This document shows positions 33,101 to 41,331 of a DNA stretch of 47,242 bases, one piece after another. The translations under genes and the position numbers were made by a program. The stretch is from Myxococcaceae bacterium. Its GTDB lineage: Bacteria > Myxococcota > Myxococcia > Myxococcales > Myxococcaceae. Numbering within the stretch: the stretch's first letter is position 1; the number at the start of each line of letters is the position of its first letter. The DNA lies in contig SECN01000075.1 of assembly GCA_004173515.1 (NCBI GenBank), positions 1 to 47,242 of the forward strand, in the 5' to 3' direction. The notes under the pieces were generated by a model that worked only from the letters and a program-made list of their open reading frames with translations, searched no databases and was not told the DNA's origin.

Positions 33101-36100
33101 CCAGCGTCCTGCGCACGCACCTGCTGCAACGGCTGCCGGGCTACATGATCCCCTCCGCCTTCGTGTCCATGGAGGCCCTGCCCCTCACCGCCAACGGCAA
33201 GATGGACCGCAAGGCGCTCGCCACGCCCACGCAGCGGACCGCCGACACGGTCGTGGGCCCGCGCAACGACACCGAGTCGCTGATCGCCAGCATCTGGGCG
33301 GACGTGCTGCGCACGGACCGCTTCGGCATCCACGACCACTTCTTCGACCTGGGCGGACACTCCCTGCTGGCCACGCAGGTGGTGTCACGGGTGCGCGAGG
33401 CCTTCGGCCTGGAGCTGCCCATCGCCGCGCTCTTCGAGGCGCCCACGGTGGCCGCGCTGGCCGAGCACCTCCAGTCGCTGCGCGCCCAGGGCTCGGGCGT
33501 GACGCCTCCGCCGCCGCTCGAGGCCTTCCCCCGCGAGGACGCGCTGCCCCTGTCCTTCGCGCAGCAGCGCCTGTGGTTCCTGGATCAGATGCAGTCCGGC
33601 AGCGCCTTCTACAACATGCCCGCCGTCCTGCGGCTGACGGGCAAGCTGGATCCGAAGACGGTGCACCGCTGCCTGGAAGAGCTGCTGCGCCGCCATGAAA
33701 TCCTGCGCACGACCTTCCACATGAGCGGTCAGGCCCCGGTGCAGCGCATCGCACCGGACGCCATCCCGGCGCTGGAGTTCATCGACCTGCGGGCGCTTCC
33801 GCTGGAGCAACGCGAGGCGGAGGCCCGGCGACTGGCCGAGGAAGAGGCCCAGCGGCCCTTCACGCTTTCGACCGGACCGCTCTTCCGGGGCGCGCTCCTC
33901 GGCCTGGGCGAGGACGAGCACCTGCTCCTGCTGACGCTGCACCACATCATCGCGGACGGCTGGTCCCTGTCGGTGCTGGTGCAGGAGGTGGCGGAGCTGT
34001 ACCGCGCCTTCTCCTCGGGACAGCGCTCGCCGCTGCCGGCCCTGCCGGTGCAATACGGTGACTACGCGCGCTGGCAGCGCGAGTGGCTGACGGGCCCGGT
34101 GCTGGAGCGGCAGCGGGACTACTGGAAGCAGCGGCTGACGGGGGCCCCGGCCTTCCTGGACCTGCCCACGGACTTCCCGCGCCCCGCCGTGCAGCGCTTC
34201 CTGGGCGCCACGCACCAGGGGCTGCTGCTTCCGGAGGACGCGGCCGCGAAGCTGCGCGAGCTCTGCCGCAAGGAGAGCGTCACGCCCTTCATGGCGCTGA
34301 TGGCGGCCTTCCAGGTGCTGCTGCACCGCTCCACCGGCGAGACGGACATCGTCTTCGGCACGGACATCGCCAATCGCAACCACTCCGGGACGGAGGGCCT
34401 CATCGGCTTCTTCGTCAACCAGCTCGTCATGCGCGGCGACCTGGGCGGGGACCCGTCCTTCCGCGCGCTGCTCGCCCAGGCGCGCAGGGAAGCGCTGGCG
34501 GCGTACGCGCACCAGGACCTGCCCTTCGAGGATCTGGTCAAGGCGCTCAACCCCGAGCGCAACCTCGCGTACTCGCCGCTGTTCCAGGTGAAGCTCATCC
34601 TCCAGAACGCGCCCTCCTCCGACCTGGAGCTGCCGGGCCTGAAGTTGCGCGAGGAGAGCAGCAACACCGGCGCCGCCAAGTTCGACATGACGTGGGTGGT
34701 GACCGCCACGGAGCGCGGGCTGGAGTGCCTGTGCGAATACAGCACCGACCTCTACACGCAGGCCACCATCGACCGGATGATGGGCCACCTGCGCGAAGTG
34801 CTGCTGGGCGCGCTGGCCCGGCCCGAGGAGCGCATCTCCCGCCTGCCCCTGCTGTCCACGCAGGAGCAGCAGCTCCTGGTCGCGTGGAACGACACGGCGT
34901 CGCCGCTCCCGGAGGTCCTCCTCGCCCACCGCCTCTTCGAGGCGCAGGCGGCGCGCACGCCCGACGCGGTGGCCGTCTCCTTCCAGACGCAGCAGCTCAC
35001 CTACCGGGAGCTGGACGCCCGCGCGAACCAGCTCGCCTGGTACCTGAAGGAGCGCGGCGTGGGGCCCGAGTCCCGCGTGGGCCTGTGCGTGGAGCGTTCG
35101 CTGGACATGGTGGTGGGCATCCTCGGCATCCTCAAGGCCGGAGGCGCGTGGCTGCCGTTGGATCCCACCTATCCGGTGGAGCGGCTGGGCCTGATGATGC
35201 AGGACGCGTCCATCCCGGTGCTCGTCACGCAGGAGCATCTGGCGGATGAGCTGCCCTCGCTGGGGCTCCTGGTGTGCATGGATTCCGAGTGGCCGCAGAT
35301 CGCCCGCAAGCCCGTGACGCCGCCGGCCGTGGAGCTGTCGCCCGACAATCTGGCGTACATCATCTTCACCTCCGGTTCGACGGGCCGCCCCAAGGGCACG
35401 CTGCTATCGCACCGGGGCCTGTGCAACACGGCGCTCGCGGCCGGTCGTGGCCACAAGCTCCATCCGGAAAGCCGCGTGCTGCAATTCGCGGCCTTCGGCT
35501 TCGATGCCTCGGTGGCGGAGATCTTCTCCACGCTCCTCGCGGGCGCGCGGCTGTGTCTGGCGTCACGCGACGACATCATGCCGGGGCCTCCGTTGCAGGC
35601 GCTGCTGGTCTCGCAGGCCATCACCACCGTGACGCTGACGCCGTCGGTGCTCGCGCGGCTGGAGCCCACGGGGCTGCCTGCGCTGGAGACGCTCATCTCC
35701 GCGGGCGAGACGTGCACGCCGGAGCTGGCACGCCGCTGGGTGGGCGTCCGCCACTTCATCAACGCGTACGGGCCCACCGAGGTCACGGTCTGCGCGTCGC
35801 TGGAGGACCACGTGGATCCGGAGCGGCCGGGCATCGGCAAGGCCTGGCCCAACGTGCGGCTGTACGTGCTGGACGCGCGGATGCAGCCCCTGCCGGTGGG
35901 CGTGCCCGGCGAGCTGTACATCGCGGGCGTGGGCGTGGCGCGCGGCTACCTGGACCGTCCGGAGCTGACGGCCGAGCGCTTCGTGCCGGAGCCCTTCGGC
36001 ACGGTGCCGGGCGCGCGGATGTACCGCTCCGGGGACCGGGTGCGCCAGTGCGCGGACGGGTCGCTGGAGTTCCTGGGCCGCCTGGATCAACAGGTGAAGC

Positions 36101-39100
36101 TGCGCGGCTTCCGCATCGAACTGGAGGAGATTGAAGCGGCGCTGGCGGAGCGCCCGGAGGTGGCCGAGGTCGTGGTCGTGCTGCGCGAGGAGGCTCCGGG
36201 CCGCAAGCAGATCGTCGCCTACGTCGTCCCCGAGGAGGACATGACCCCGGAGCCCGAGGCGCTGCGCGACGCGCTGGCCTCACGGCTGCCCGAGTACATG
36301 GTGCCCTCGGTCTTCATCCTGCTCCAGGCCCTGCCGCTGACGGCCCACGGCAAGGTGGACCGCAAGGCGCTGCCTTCGCTGGAGCAGCAACACGGGCAGC
36401 GCGAGTCCACCTACGTGGCACCGCGCACGCCGGTGGAGCAGGCGCTGGCGGACATCTGGGCATCGGTGCTGTCGCGCGAGCGCGTGGGCATCCACGACGA
36501 CTTCTTCGAGCTGGGTGGCGACTCCATCGTCAGCATCCAGGTCATCGCGCGCGCCACGGAGGCCGGGCTCTACATCACCCCGAAGCAGGTCTTCCAACAC
36601 AAGACCATCGCCTCGCTGGCGCCGCAGGTCGGACAGTCCCAGCGTCCGCAGGCCGAACAGGGCGCGGTGATGGGCCCCGGCCCGCTCACGCCCATCCAGC
36701 GCTGGTTCTTCGAGTGGGAGCGCCCGCAGCCCCACCACTACAACCAGTCCGTGCTGCTGGGGTTGCGTCAGCCGCTCGCCCCCGCCCTGCTGGAAGAGGC
36801 ACTGCGAGCACTGGTGGCGCACCATGACGTGCTGCGCCTGCGCTTCGATTCGACGCCCGAGGGCTGGAAGCAGACGGGCACGGGCCTGGAGCACACCGTG
36901 ACGCTGCGTCAGGTGGACCTCTCCGGGTTGGAGGAAGGGCCCCAGCGCGCGGCGCTGGAGGCCGAAGCGCAGCGGGCCCAGGCAGGCTTCCGTCTGGATC
37001 AGGCCCCGCTGGTCGCGGCCGTCCTGTTCGACCTGGGTGCGCAGCGTGGCAGCCGCCTGCTCCTCGCCATCCATCACCTCGTGATGGACGCGGTGTCCTG
37101 GCGCGTGCTGCTGATGGACCTGGAGTCGGCGTGCCAGCAGTTGCTGCGCGATGCCCCGGCGTCGCTGCCGCCGAAGACGACCTCCTTCCTCGCGTGGGCC
37201 CAGCGCCTGGAGCACCACGCGCAGGGACCGGAGATGGAGAAGGAGTCCGCGTTCTGGCTGGGACAGTCCACCGACGTGCCGGGCCTGCCGGTGGACGACG
37301 CCACCGGGGAGAACACGCACGCGTCGGCCCACACCGTGACGGTCTCGCTGGAGACGGAGGAGACCCGCCTGCTGCTCCAGGAGGTGCCGAAGGCGTGGCG
37401 TGCGCGCATCGACGAGGTGCTCATCACCGCCCTGGCCCAGGCCCTCTCCACGTGGACGGAGCAGTCCCGCGTGCGCGTGCAGTTGGAAGGCCACGGCCGT
37501 GAGGAGATCTTCGCGGACGTGGACCTGAGCCGCACGGTCGGTTGGTTCACGACCACGTACCCCGTGACCCTGGAGCTGCCCGAGGGTGGCACTCCCGGCG
37601 CCAGGCTCCGGGCGGTGCGGGACGCGTTGCAGCAGGTGCCGCGCAAGGGATTGGGCTACGGCCTGCTGCGCTACCTGCGCAAGGACACCGTGGGCCAGCG
37701 GATCCAGGCGCAGCCCGAGCCCCAGGTGTCCTTCAACTACCTGGGCCAGCTCGATTCGGCCCTGTCACCCGCGTCCCTCTTCACCGCCGCGGAGGAACCC
37801 TCCGGCTCGCCGCATGGAAGCCTTGGGAAGCGCCGGCAGGTGTTGGATGTGAATGCCCATGTGCTGGGCGGCAGGCTGGAGGTGTCGTTCACCTACAGCC
37901 AGGCGCTGCACCAGCAGGCCACGCTGGAGCGGGTGGCGGCGGAGTACCTCCAGGCGCTGCGGACGCTCGTGTCGCAGCGGACGTCCGAGGACGCGGCGCG
38001 CGTGTCGCCCGGGGACTTCCCCCTGGCCCCCGTGTCCCAGGCCGCGCTGGATGAGCTGGTGCGCAGCGGCCCCGACATCGTGGACCTGTACCCGCTGTCT
38101 CCCATGCAGCAGGGCATGCTCTTCCACGCCCTGCTGGATCCGCGCGAGAGCGTTTACTTCGAACGGGCCGCCTGGACGTTGGAGGCGGACCTCGACGTGG
38201 CGGCACTGCGCCGCGCGTGGCAGCAGATCCTCGCGCGCTACCCCATCCTGCGCACCCGCTTCGCGTGGGAGGGCCTGGCGCAGCCGCTCCAGGTCGTTCA
38301 GCGCGAGGTCCCCCTCCCCTGGGAGGAGCACGACCTGCGGGACAAGCCGGTGGAGGCGCAGCAGCGCTGGCAGACCGACTGGATGGCCACGGATCAGGCG
38401 CGCGGCTTCAACCCGAAGCAGGCGCCGCTGATGCGCGTGGCCGTGCTGCGGCTGGCCGAGCGCAGCTGGCGCGTGGTGTGGAGCTTCCACCACCTGCTGC
38501 TGGACGGCTGGAGCGTCGGGCGGGTGCTCAACGAGATGCTGGCGTTCTACGACGCTGGCACCCGACAGCAGCCGCTGCGGATGGAAGAGCCGCCGCTCTA
38601 CCGCGACTACATCGCGTGGCTCGTGAAGCAGGGAACGGTCCAGGCCGAAGGCTGGTGGCGTGAGTCCCTGAAGGGCTTCGGAGAACCCACGCCGCTCCCG
38701 GGTGAGTCCGGAGGCCAGGCCCGGAGCGCGCCGCAGGTGATGGGCGAGCGCAGGCGTCACCTGTCCGCCGACGTGACGGAGCGGCTGCGCGCCCTGTCGC
38801 GCCGCCATCAGGTGACGCTCAACACGCTGGTGCAGGCGGCCTGGGCGCTGGTGCTCGGGCGGCATGCGGGCGTGGAGGACGTCGTCTTCGGCGCCACCGT
38901 GGCCGGTCGCCCGCCGGAGCTTTCAGGCGTGGAGCAGATGGTGGGCCTCTTCATCAACACCCTGCCCGCGCGCGTGAAGCTGCCGCCCGAGCAGAAGGTG
39001 GTGGACTGGCTGAAGGCCTTCCAGGACTGGCAGGTGGAGCGCGCACCGTACGAGTACGCCCCGCTGGTCCAGGTCCAGGGCTGGAGCCCGGTGCCGCGTG

Positions 39101-41331
39101 GCACGCCGCTCTTCGAGAGCATCTTCGTCTTCGAGAACTACCCCGTCGAAGAGGCGGTGCGGCAGGGCGCGAGCCAGTTCGAGATCCGCGACGTCGTCGC
39201 CCAGGAGCGCACCAACTACCCGCTGACGCTCACCGCCCACGCCGACCGGGAGATCCTGCTCCACATCGACTTCGAATCGCCCCGGCTCGAAGCCGGAGCC
39301 GTGGAGCGGATGCTGGAACAGATGGGCACGGTGCTGGAGGGCATGACCGACGCGGAGGACAAGCGCCTGTGGCAGTTGTCCCTGCTCACCGGGGCCGAAC
39401 GTCACCGCGTGCTGGTGGAGTGGAACGACACCCGCGTGGATCCCGGCCAGACGCACTGCCTCACGGACCTCATCGAAGCCCACGCGCGGCGGGCGCCCGA
39501 CGCCATCGCCGTCGCCTCTCCGGGGAGCGCGCCGCTCACCTACGGTCAGTTGGAGGAGCACGCCAACCGGCTCGCGCACCATCTGCGGGCACGCGGCATC
39601 GGGGCGGAGCATCTGGTGGGTGTCTGCCTGGAGAAGTCGCCCGAGCTGATCATCGCGCTGCTGGGCATCCTCAAGGCGGGCGGCGCGTACGTGCCGCTGG
39701 ATCCCTCCTACCCCTCCGAACGCCTCACGCGGATGATCTCCGAGGCACAGCTGTCCCTGCTGCTCACGCAGAAGGACATCGCGGAGACCCTGTCGAAGCC
39801 CGCCGTGGACCTGTACCTGTTGGAGGAGGAAGCCGCCGCGCGGGCCGCGCTCCCCGCGAACGCGCCGCCCCAGCGCTGCGCTCCGGAGGAGCTGGCCTAC
39901 GTCGTCTTCACGTCCGGCTCCACGGGCACGCCCAAGGGCGTCATGGTCTCCCATCGCAACTGGGCCAACGCGTACCTGGGCTGGGAGCGGAGCTATGAGC
40001 TGGCGCAGGGCTGCCGCAGCCACCTCCAGATGGCGAGCTTCTCCTTCGACGTCTTCGCCGGTGACTTCGCCCGCGCGATGGGCTCCGGCGGCAAGCTGGT
40101 GCTCTGCCCGCGCGAGTGGCTGCTGGAGCCGACGAAGCTCCATGCCCTCATGAAAGACGAACAGGTGGACTGCGCCGAGTTCGTCCCGGCCGTGCTGCGC
40201 GGACTGCTCCAGCACCTGGAGGAGACGCAACAGCGCCTGGACTTCATGCGCGTGCTCATCGCGGGCTCGGATGCGTGGTTCGTCAGCGAGTACCACCGCC
40301 TCCGAGGCGTCATTGGCGCAAGCACGCGGCTGATCAACTCCTACGGCGTCACCGAGGCCACCATCGACAGCACGTACTTCGAGGGCGACGGCCTGGGCAC
40401 GGAGGACAACCAGCTCGTGCCCATCGGGAAGCCCTTCGCGAACAACCGGCTCTACGTCCTGGACTCGCACCAGCAGCCGGTGCCCGCGGGGCTCGCGGGA
40501 GAGCTGTTCATCGGCGGCGAGGGCGTGGCGCGGGGCTACCGCCTGCGTCCGGAGCTGACGGCCGAACGCTTCGTGCCGGATCCCTTCGGGCCTCCCGGAG
40601 CGCGGCTGTACCGGACCGGAGACCGGGCGCGCTACCTGCCGGACGGCGACATCGAGTTCATGGGCCGCGCGGACACCCAGGTGAAGCTGCGCGGCTTCCG
40701 GGTGGAGCTGGGAGAGATTGAATCCACGCTGGGCCGGCACCCCTCCGTCCAGAGCGCGGTCGTCGTCCTGCGCGAGGACCCCAAGAGCCCCCGGCGCCTC
40801 GTCGCCTACGTGGTCGGCACCTCCGAAGCGTTGGACACCACGGCGCTGCGCGACCACCTGCGCGAGCGGCTGCCGGACTACATGATCCCCGCGCTCATGG
40901 TCCGGATGGACGCGCTCCCGCTGACGCCCAACGGGAAGGTGGACCGCAGGGCCCTGCCGGCCCCGGACGCCACGGCGCGCGCCGCCGAGGCCCGGTTCGT
41001 CGAGCCCCGGACGCCCACGGAGACGGAGCTGCTCGCCATCTGGCGCGAGGTGCTGGGGCTGGAGTCCATCAGCGTGCTGGACACCTTCTTCGACATCGGC
41101 GGTCACTCGCTGCTGGCCACGCAGATCATCTCCCGCGCGAACACCGCGTTCCAGGTGACGCTGCCCTTGAGAGCCCTCTTCGAGTACCCCACCATCGCGG
41201 AGCTGGCCGAGCAGGTCGTCCTCGCGCAGCTCGAACACGCGGACTCGGTCGCGCTCGCGCAGGCGATGGACGAGGTGGACGGGTTGTCGGAAGAGGAGCT
41301 GGAGAAGCTGCTGGAGGGCGCCCATGAGTGA
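27160..41331 (+). CDS. Four-module NRPS, modules 3-6, predicted Thr, Asn, D-aromatic, Orn
   Basis: 4723 residues. Module 3: C (5-430, HHIISDGGS), A code DFWNIGMVHK (the threonine code), PCP Ser1019. Module 4: C (about 1060-1507, with CHAIIDGW in place of HHxxxDG), A code DATKIGEVGK (close to asparagine DLTKLGEVGK), PCP Ser2068. Module 5: C (about 2120-2574), A code DAATIAAVCK (Phe-like with Trp239 replaced by Ala, so an aromatic residue), PCP Ser3122, then an epimerase (about 3174-3620, HHLVMDAVSW). Module 6: D-accepting-type C (about 3637-4077, YPLSPMQQGMLFH and HHLLLDGWS), A code DVGEIGSIDK (the ornithine code), PCP Ser4650. The protein starts directly in the C domain with no N-terminal docking domain. 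It ends in an acidic helix (LSEEELEKLLEGAHE) typical of a C-terminal docking element. The stop overlaps the next start by eight bases. Confidence 0.93.
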   Translation: MNAETFVFPVSFAQQRLWFLHLMQPDNPSYNIAGAVRLQGALDVGALQRTFDALVERHESLRTTFAQEAGQPVQVVAAEGSAPVVLVDLQALPEAEREEAARQGTTEETRRPFDLMRGPLLRARLLRLTATDHVLVMTMHHIISDGGSLGILIHEVAQLYAAFCEGREPELESLPIQYADYAQWQREWLGTEGVLTGHVAYWKKQLAGASLLQLPTDHPRPAIQTQRGALMPLHLPSALVARLQQLSQRERATLFMTLLASFQALLSRYTHQHDILVGAPQNSRGRVQTEGLIGLFVNTLVLRGDLSGNPTFRELLQRTREMTLAAYSHQDIPFERLVDEVQPERNLAYTPLFQVAFNLQAQAPQALVFPGAKIVPIEVETGTAKFDLTLDLQESADGLRGHFEYNRDLFEPSTLERMRGHFLTLLEGLVAQPDARLDTLPLLTQPERHQLLDVWPVLKDFPGTDCLHQRFEAQVRGRPDAIAVVGDGERLTYAQLDARANQLAHALLARGLQPETLVGLCVERSLATVVGILGILKAGGAYVPLDPTYPADRLAFMVEDSRMPLVITQRALRERLPASGTELFVLEDAAELLARQPTRSPGLALDSDHLAYVIYTSGSTGLPKGSLLPHRNVTRLFEATEDWFHFDEKDVWTLFHSYAFDFSVWELWGALLYGGRLVIVPYLVSRSPDAFYELLSQERVTVLNQTPAAFRQLIQAEERSESGPRPLALRYVIFGGEALEPASLVPWFRRHGDTQPQLINMYGITETTVHVTYRPMSMKEAEHTQQSPIGVAIPDLQLYVLDARLEPVPVGVAGEIYVGGAGLARGYLGRPALTAERFIPHPYSRTPGAALYRTGDLARFTKDGQLEYLGRIDHQVKIRGFRIELSEIQIVLSLHPAVREALVLVREDPSGSKSLVAYVAAPKESAPSLDDLRQYLLGKLPDYMVPGAFVMLEQFPLTANGKVDRKALPTPDQSRPDLGTRYVAPSTRPQEVLCAIWAEVLDVERVGIHDNFFALGGDSILSIQVLTLAQREGIRFSLQQLFQLPRTEPFSLITPEDRARLPADVEDAYPLARIQAGMLYHMELAPNSNIYHNTDSFHLRLRTPLDPVRFEQAVQAIVARQPVLRTAFDMTTYSQPLQLVHKSAHLSVEFVDLSHLSDAEQDAEIHKLLELEKQRHFELSRPPLLRYFIHQRAEGSFQFTLTECHAIIDGWSLHSTLVEMFNHYHALERGEAPPPAERTSLTYRDFVALEQRALASEEHQRYWRDQLAGGSVMRLPRWRRALPEGEPRIVTVKVPLSQELHAGLKALTRTASVPFKSILVAAHLKVMSLLSGREDVITGMGVNSRPEEGDGSKLRGIFLNTLPFRLKLEPGSWTSLVHAAFESERTLYPFRRYPMAEIQRQWGREALYEVMFNYMHFHVLHDLSGTLASVETLGVIRSEGTNVTLAVHFQTEPHTQELTLELDYNAVELEHAQVERIGASYARVLDALAFHSEEAHHLSSALPPEEQRRMLVEWNATTAPFPRATTFQELFEAQAKLTPDAVAVVEGSRSLSYRALDARATRLAHHLRSRGVGPEQVVALGLERSIELLVGLLGALKAGAAYLPLDPTYPAERLAYMLTDSRSAVLLTTKALDATFASSYVKRVFLDAVEFIGAASAKALPSGAGSDSLAYVIYTSGSTGLPKGAMITQGGLVQYLTWAARTYRVEQGQSALVHTSIAFDATVTSLLTPLLRGATVRMLPAGNELESLAKALQEERGHELVKLTPAHLQALSHLVPPAALARLESTFIVGGEALAPATAEFWRQHAPGVRLINEYGPTETVVGCSIHDVTRDGLRDGLVPIGRPISNTELYVLDERMQPVPVAVAGELYIGGEGVARGYLMRPSLTAERFVPDCFSGRPGQRLYRTGDLARFLPNGTLDFIGRRDGQVKLRGYRIELGEIEAALRMHTSVFDAVVMVREDEPGDPRLVAYVVPRPERQAEASVLRTHLLQRLPGYMIPSAFVSMEALPLTANGKMDRKALATPTQRTADTVVGPRNDTESLIASIWADVLRTDRFGIHDHFFDLGGHSLLATQVVSRVREAFGLELPIAALFEAPTVAALAEHLQSLRAQGSGVTPPPPLEAFPREDALPLSFAQQRLWFLDQMQSGSAFYNMPAVLRLTGKLDPKTVHRCLEELLRRHEILRTTFHMSGQAPVQRIAPDAIPALEFIDLRALPLEQREAEARRLAEEEAQRPFTLSTGPLFRGALLGLGEDEHLLLLTLHHIIADGWSLSVLVQEVAELYRAFSSGQRSPLPALPVQYGDYARWQREWLTGPVLERQRDYWKQRLTGAPAFLDLPTDFPRPAVQRFLGATHQGLLLPEDAAAKLRELCRKESVTPFMALMAAFQVLLHRSTGETDIVFGTDIANRNHSGTEGLIGFFVNQLVMRGDLGGDPSFRALLAQARREALAAYAHQDLPFEDLVKALNPERNLAYSPLFQVKLILQNAPSSDLELPGLKLREESSNTGAAKFDMTWVVTATERGLECLCEYSTDLYTQATIDRMMGHLREVLLGALARPEERISRLPLLSTQEQQLLVAWNDTASPLPEVLLAHRLFEAQAARTPDAVAVSFQTQQLTYRELDARANQLAWYLKERGVGPESRVGLCVERSLDMVVGILGILKAGGAWLPLDPTYPVERLGLMMQDASIPVLVTQEHLADELPSLGLLVCMDSEWPQIARKPVTPPAVELSPDNLAYIIFTSGSTGRPKGTLLSHRGLCNTALAAGRGHKLHPESRVLQFAAFGFDASVAEIFSTLLAGARLCLASRDDIMPGPPLQALLVSQAITTVTLTPSVLARLEPTGLPALETLISAGETCTPELARRWVGVRHFINAYGPTEVTVCASLEDHVDPERPGIGKAWPNVRLYVLDARMQPLPVGVPGELYIAGVGVARGYLDRPELTAERFVPEPFGTVPGARMYRSGDRVRQCADGSLEFLGRLDQQVKLRGFRIELEEIEAALAERPEVAEVVVVLREEAPGRKQIVAYVVPEEDMTPEPEALRDALASRLPEYMVPSVFILLQALPLTAHGKVDRKALPSLEQQHGQRESTYVAPRTPVEQALADIWASVLSRERVGIHDDFFELGGDSIVSIQVIARATEAGLYITPKQVFQHKTIASLAPQVGQSQRPQAEQGAVMGPGPLTPIQRWFFEWERPQPHHYNQSVLLGLRQPLAPALLEEALRALVAHHDVLRLRFDSTPEGWKQTGTGLEHTVTLRQVDLSGLEEGPQRAALEAEAQRAQAGFRLDQAPLVAAVLFDLGAQRGSRLLLAIHHLVMDAVSWRVLLMDLESACQQLLRDAPASLPPKTTSFLAWAQRLEHHAQGPEMEKESAFWLGQSTDVPGLPVDDATGENTHASAHTVTVSLETEETRLLLQEVPKAWRARIDEVLITALAQALSTWTEQSRVRVQLEGHGREEIFADVDLSRTVGWFTTTYPVTLELPEGGTPGARLRAVRDALQQVPRKGLGYGLLRYLRKDTVGQRIQAQPEPQVSFNYLGQLDSALSPASLFTAAEEPSGSPHGSLGKRRQVLDVNAHVLGGRLEVSFTYSQALHQQATLERVAAEYLQALRTLVSQRTSEDAARVSPGDFPLAPVSQAALDELVRSGPDIVDLYPLSPMQQGMLFHALLDPRESVYFERAAWTLEADLDVAALRRAWQQILARYPILRTRFAWEGLAQPLQVVQREVPLPWEEHDLRDKPVEAQQRWQTDWMATDQARGFNPKQAPLMRVAVLRLAERSWRVVWSFHHLLLDGWSVGRVLNEMLAFYDAGTRQQPLRMEEPPLYRDYIAWLVKQGTVQAEGWWRESLKGFGEPTPLPGESGGQARSAPQVMGERRRHLSADVTERLRALSRRHQVTLNTLVQAAWALVLGRHAGVEDVVFGATVAGRPPELSGVEQMVGLFINTLPARVKLPPEQKVVDWLKAFQDWQVERAPYEYAPLVQVQGWSPVPRGTPLFESIFVFENYPVEEAVRQGASQFEIRDVVAQERTNYPLTLTAHADREILLHIDFESPRLEAGAVERMLEQMGTVLEGMTDAEDKRLWQLSLLTGAERHRVLVEWNDTRVDPGQTHCLTDLIEAHARRAPDAIAVASPGSAPLTYGQLEEHANRLAHHLRARGIGAEHLVGVCLEKSPELIIALLGILKAGGAYVPLDPSYPSERLTRMISEAQLSLLLTQKDIAETLSKPAVDLYLLEEEAAARAALPANAPPQRCAPEELAYVVFTSGSTGTPKGVMVSHRNWANAYLGWERSYELAQGCRSHLQMASFSFDVFAGDFARAMGSGGKLVLCPREWLLEPTKLHALMKDEQVDCAEFVPAVLRGLLQHLEETQQRLDFMRVLIAGSDAWFVSEYHRLRGVIGASTRLINSYGVTEATIDSTYFEGDGLGTEDNQLVPIGKPFANNRLYVLDSHQQPVPAGLAGELFIGGEGVARGYRLRPELTAERFVPDPFGPPGARLYRTGDRARYLPDGDIEFMGRADTQVKLRGFRVELGEIESTLGRHPSVQSAVVVLREDPKSPRRLVAYVVGTSEALDTTALRDHLRERLPDYMIPALMVRMDALPLTPNGKVDRRALPAPDATARAAEARFVEPRTPTETELLAIWREVLGLESISVLDTFFDIGGHSLLATQIISRANTAFQVTLPLRALFEYPTIAELAEQVVLAQLEHADSVALAQAMDEVDGLSEEELEKLLEGAHE

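Noticed and set aside
30061..33360. 1099-residue minus-strand open frame
   Set aside because: Shadow of modules 3-4; low-complexity composition and no motif.
36680..38020. Epimerase region considered as an inactive interface domain
   Set aside because: It has HHLVMDAVSW and other epimerase features, lies after a PCP, and is followed by a D-accepting-type C domain.
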